Of a stretch of 64,000 nt of DNA, positions 61,871 to 64,000 are shown one piece after another. The notes under the pieces were generated by a model, which did no database searches, was not told the DNA's origin, and worked only from the letters and a program-made list of their open reading frames with translations. Position numbers and translations under genes: made by a program. Numbering within the stretch: position 1 is the first letter of the stretch; the number at the start of each line of letters is the position of its first letter. The stretch is from AP-15 sp963785565 (GTDB lineage Bacteria; Pseudomonadota; Alphaproteobacteria; ATCC43930; CGMCC-115725), in NCBI GenBank assembly GCA_963785565.1, contig CAWAVV010000039.1, forward strand, positions 45,552-109,551, given 5' to 3'.

Positions 61871-62467
61871 TCAGGACGCTGTGGCCGAGATGGCGACCCC
61901 CTCATAGAGTTCCGCCATCGATACCCGCAGCTCCACCGACGCCAGAGACAGTATCGCCGAGGCGCCGCGCACCAACTCGGTTACCCACCGATCGTTTTCG
62001 CGGCGATGCAGTTCGGCATAAAGGCTGTCGGCGTCGATCAGCAGGATCTCGTGCGCGCTTTCGATCTGTCGATAGACCGGAAGCTTGACGCGGCGGTCGT
62101 GGCGCTCGGTGCTCGGAGACAAGATCTCAACGATCAGGATCGGATCCACGATTGCCTGCCGGCCCGGTTCGTTCGGCCGGCAAGTGACCGCGAGGTCGGC
62201 GACATAGTACGAATCCGCTCGATCGGGGCGCAGTACCCCAGCCTCGATCTGGACATTGCAAGGCCGACGGTTCTGGAGAGCTGTATCGATCCGCAAGCCC
62301 AGTCGCATCGCCAAAATGCGATGTGCCTCGGCCGGCGGCGCCATTGCGAGGGGGAACCCATCGATCAGCTCATACCGCGTGTCGCTCCCGTCGTCCCAGC
62401 GGAGGAACTCATCCAACGACATACGCCGTTCGGCCAGCTCGCTCACCTCACCCTCCACCTGCCCCAC
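61871..62467 (-). CDS. Uma2 (DUF820) family protein, copy 2
   Basis: 198 residues. Restriction-endonuclease-like fold: MSLDEFLRWDDGSDTRYELIDG, YVADLAVTC and DPILIVEILSPSTERHDRRVK...Y, which supply the acidic/Lys active-site positions of the PD-(D/E)xK superfamily. The biological role of Uma2 proteins is unknown; they are strongly amplified in some genomes. It is followed upstream by a second, divergent paralogue 14 bp away. Confidence 0.88.
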   Translation of the reverse strand: MGQVEGEVSELAERRMSLDEFLRWDDGSDTRYELIDGFPLAMAPPAEAHRILAMRLGLRIDTALQNRRPCNVQIEAGVLRPDRADSYYVADLAVTCRPNEPGRQAIVDPILIVEILSPSTERHDRRVKLPVYRQIESAHEILLIDADSLYAELHRRENDRWVTELVRGASAILSLASVELRVSMAELYEGVAISATAS

Positions 62468-62481
62468 GCCAACAAAGTAAG

Positions 62482-63087
62482 CTATTCTGCGCCGGCGTCG
62501 ATCTCGATCCCGTCGTAAAGCTCGGCCATCGGGACCGAGAGATTGGCCGAATTGAGGCGGAGAATGGCGTCCTGCCCACGGACCAGCGCTGTGATCCAGC
62601 GATCCCCTTCTCGTCTCAGCACCTCGGCATAGATGCTCTCGGAATCGATCAGCAGGATCTCCTCGACGCTGTCGATGCTCCGATAGACCGGGACCTTTGT
62701 CAGCCGGTCGTGCCTCTCGGTTCCCGGCGACAGGATCTCGACGATCAGGATTGGATCTTTAACGAGTTGCTCGCCTCTTTCGTAGGGACGGCAGGTCACC
62801 GCTATATCGGCGACGTAAAAGCTGTCGTCGCGATCGGGCCGGGTGATCCCAGCCTCGGTTTGCGCGGTGCATGGCCGCCTAGGGCGCAGGCCTGTATCAA
62901 TCATCCCCGCAAGCCGAGCGCACAGAATGCCGTGAGCCCTTGCCGGCGGCGCCATCGCAACCGGATAACCGCCGACGAGCTCGTAGCGCGTGTCGGTTCC
63001 GTCCTCCCAGCGGAGGAACTCATCCAGCGACATACGCCGTTCGGCCAGCTCGCTCACCTCACCCTCCACCTCGCCCGACGCCAACAA
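62482..63087 (-). CDS. Uma2 (DUF820) family protein, divergent paralogue
   Basis: 201 residues with the same layout (MSLDEFLRWEDGTDTRYELV, YVADIAVTCRPYERG, DPILIVEILSPGTERHDRLT). The first 15-20 codons are almost identical in DNA to the 61871-62467 gene, while the rest is only moderately similar, suggesting older duplication with local conversion. It ends 6 bp after the ABC exporter stop region and lies on the same strand. Confidence 0.88.
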   Translation of the reverse strand: MLASGEVEGEVSELAERRMSLDEFLRWEDGTDTRYELVGGYPVAMAPPARAHGILCARLAGMIDTGLRPRRPCTAQTEAGITRPDRDDSFYVADIAVTCRPYERGEQLVKDPILIVEILSPGTERHDRLTKVPVYRSIDSVEEILLIDSESIYAEVLRREGDRWITALVRGQDAILRLNSANLSVPMAELYDGIEIDAGAE

Positions 63088-63093
63088 AGTAAG

Positions 63094-64000
63094 CTATTCG
63101 GCGGCGGCGTCGAGCCCCGGCGGGCCGACCGGGTCGAGGAACCCGCCCGATTGCCGCCGCCACAGCCGCGCATAGGTGCCGTCGGCGGCGAGCAGCGAGG
63201 CATGGGTCCCCTCCTCGACGATCCGCCCCTTGTCGAGCACGACCAGCCGATCGAGGCGGGCAATTGTCGACAGGCGATGAGCAATGGCGATGACCGTGCG
63301 CCCGCGCATCAGGCTTTCGAGCTGTTCCTGGATCGCCGCCTCTACTTCCAAATCGAGCGAGGAGGTGGCCTCGTCGAGGACCAGGATCGGGGCGTCCTTG
63401 AGGATCACGCGGGCGAGGGCGACGCGCTGGCGCTGTCCGCCCGACAGCTTGACCCCGCGCTCGCCGACATGCGCGTCAAAGCCGTAGCGCCCGTTCCAAT
63501 CTTCCAAGGTCTCGATGAATTCGAGGGCTTGCGCCTGCGCCGCGGCGCGCCGCACCTCCCACTCGCTCGCGCGCGGCCGGCCATAGCGGATGTTGTCGCG
63601 GATCGAGCGGTGTAACAGCGAGGTATCCTGCGTCACCATCGAGATATGAGCGCGCAGGCTCTCCTGCGTGACTTCGGCGATGTTCTGCCCGTCGATCAGG
63701 ATCCGGCCGCTCTCGATGTCGTAAAAGCGCAGCAGCAGATTGACCAAGGTCGACTTTCCGGCGCCCGACGGTCCGACCAGCCCGACCCGCTCGCCGGGTG
63801 CGATCGTCAGGTCGATCCCGTGCAAGACCCCGCGCGCGGTCCCATAGCCGAACCGAACATCTTCGAACCGCACATGCCCGCGGTCGACCTGCAACGGCAC
63901 CGCGTCGGCGCGGTCCGGCATCTGCCGCGGCACCGCGATCGACCGCATGCCTTCCTGCACCACGCCGATATTCTCGAAGATCGTCGTCACATTCTGCGCG
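63094..64000 (-). CDS. ABC exporter (type 1), ATP-binding half; 5' part outside window
   Basis: The frame is open to the right edge (TTIFENIGVVQEGMRSIAV precedes), so this is the C-terminal part of a fused membrane-plus-ATPase exporter of the MsbA/multidrug class. Walker A GPSGAGKSTLVN, Q-loop MVTQDTSLLHRS, signature KLSGGQRQRVALAR, Walker B ILVLDEATSSLD and H-loop AIAHRLST are complete. The linker before the ATPase domain is typical of lipid/multidrug exporters. Cargo unknown. Confidence 0.92.
   Translation of the reverse strand, partial: AQNVTTIFENIGVVQEGMRSIAVPRQMPDRADAVPLQVDRGHVRFEDVRFGYGTARGVLHGIDLTIAPGERVGLVGPSGAGKSTLVNLLLRFYDIESGRILIDGQNIAEVTQESLRAHISMVTQDTSLLHRSIRDNIRYGRPRASEWEVRRAAAQAQALEFIETLEDWNGRYGFDAHVGERGVKLSGGQRQRVALARVILKDAPILVLDEATSSLDLEVEAAIQEQLESLMRGRTVIAIAHRLSTIARLDRLVVLDKGRIVEEGTHASLLAADGTYARLWRRQSGGFLDPVGPPGLDAAAE

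Larger units (their letters stand above)
58691..62310. repeat. Tandem duplication B, unit 2
   Basis: Second copy of MetE-like, COQ7, DsbB, YqaA-like and Uma2 genes. Begins with the 5' leader ATGAGCCAGACCCGCCG that also precedes copy 1 (54857). Here the Uma2 gene is complete, so unit 2 holds the ancestral right end. Confidence 0.9.

Overview
The window is a high-GC chromosomal segment of an alphaproteobacterium, most likely Rhizobiales- or Rhodospirillales-like. The evidence is a near-complete hopanoid set (hpnA, C-K plus ispH), an Rrf2-controlled SUF iron-sulfur operon, alphaproteobacterial-type ccmF/H/I, a COQ7-type ubiquinone hydroxylase and intergenic palindromic repeats of the kind common in that class. 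The genus cannot be fixed from sequence reading alone.

Layout. 1-4 kb: a 2-oxoglutarate oxygenase cut by the left edge, an outer-membrane porin with a clear terminator, a VOC protein and a periplasmic DUF1223 protein. 4-9 kb: two large glycoside hydrolases, the second broken. 8.9-13.5 kb: 3-hydroxybutyrate dehydrogenase, acetoacetate decarboxylase and a patatin-like hydrolase on one strand, then a cystathionine beta-lyase-type enzyme. 13.5-20 kb: rrf2-sufB-sufC-sufD-sufS-sufU-sufT on the minus strand, with a palindromic operator candidate in front of rrf2 and palindromic repeats between and inside suf genes. 20-23 kb: an OmpR/EnvZ-type two-component pair and two small genes. 23.2-35.6 kb: the hopanoid block in three transcription units (hpnI-J-K minus; ispH-hpnH plus; hpnA-C-D-E-F-G minus). 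35.6-39.6 kb: ccmF-ccmH-ccmI directly upstream of hpnA, without ccmG. 39.6-48.4 kb: an accessory stretch holding a motif-rich intergenic region, a broken acyl-CoA dehydrogenase-like gene, a 756-residue membrane protein of unknown family with atypical composition, a decayed VapBC-type toxin-antitoxin pair, an FUSC transporter, a CoA-transferase fragment and two small lipoproteins. 48.4-62.3 kb: two adjacent tandem duplications. The first is a 2.45-kb unit (CoA-transferase, transglutaminase-like protein, adenylate cyclase) present twice. The second is a 3.6-3.8-kb unit (MetE-like protein, COQ7, DsbB, YqaA-like membrane protein, Uma2) present twice. In each pair the last gene of the first copy is cut off at the junction. 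The window ends with a third Uma2 gene and the C-terminal half of an ABC exporter.

Overall theme. The central 15 kb builds and decorates hopanoids: IspH supplies isoprenoid precursors, HpnC/D/E make squalene, HpnF cyclises it, and HpnH/G and HpnI/J/K make C35 and modified hopanoids. The SUF genes can supply the iron-sulfur clusters needed by IspH and the radical-SAM enzymes HpnH and HpnJ.

Caution. About a dozen otherwise well-conserved genes carry one-base lesions (glucosidase, hpnK, hpnC, the ccmF end, acyl-CoA dehydrogenase, and one copy of most duplicated genes). This points either to an uncorrected or strain-mixed assembly or to a genome in active decay. The tandem duplications should be read with the same caution.
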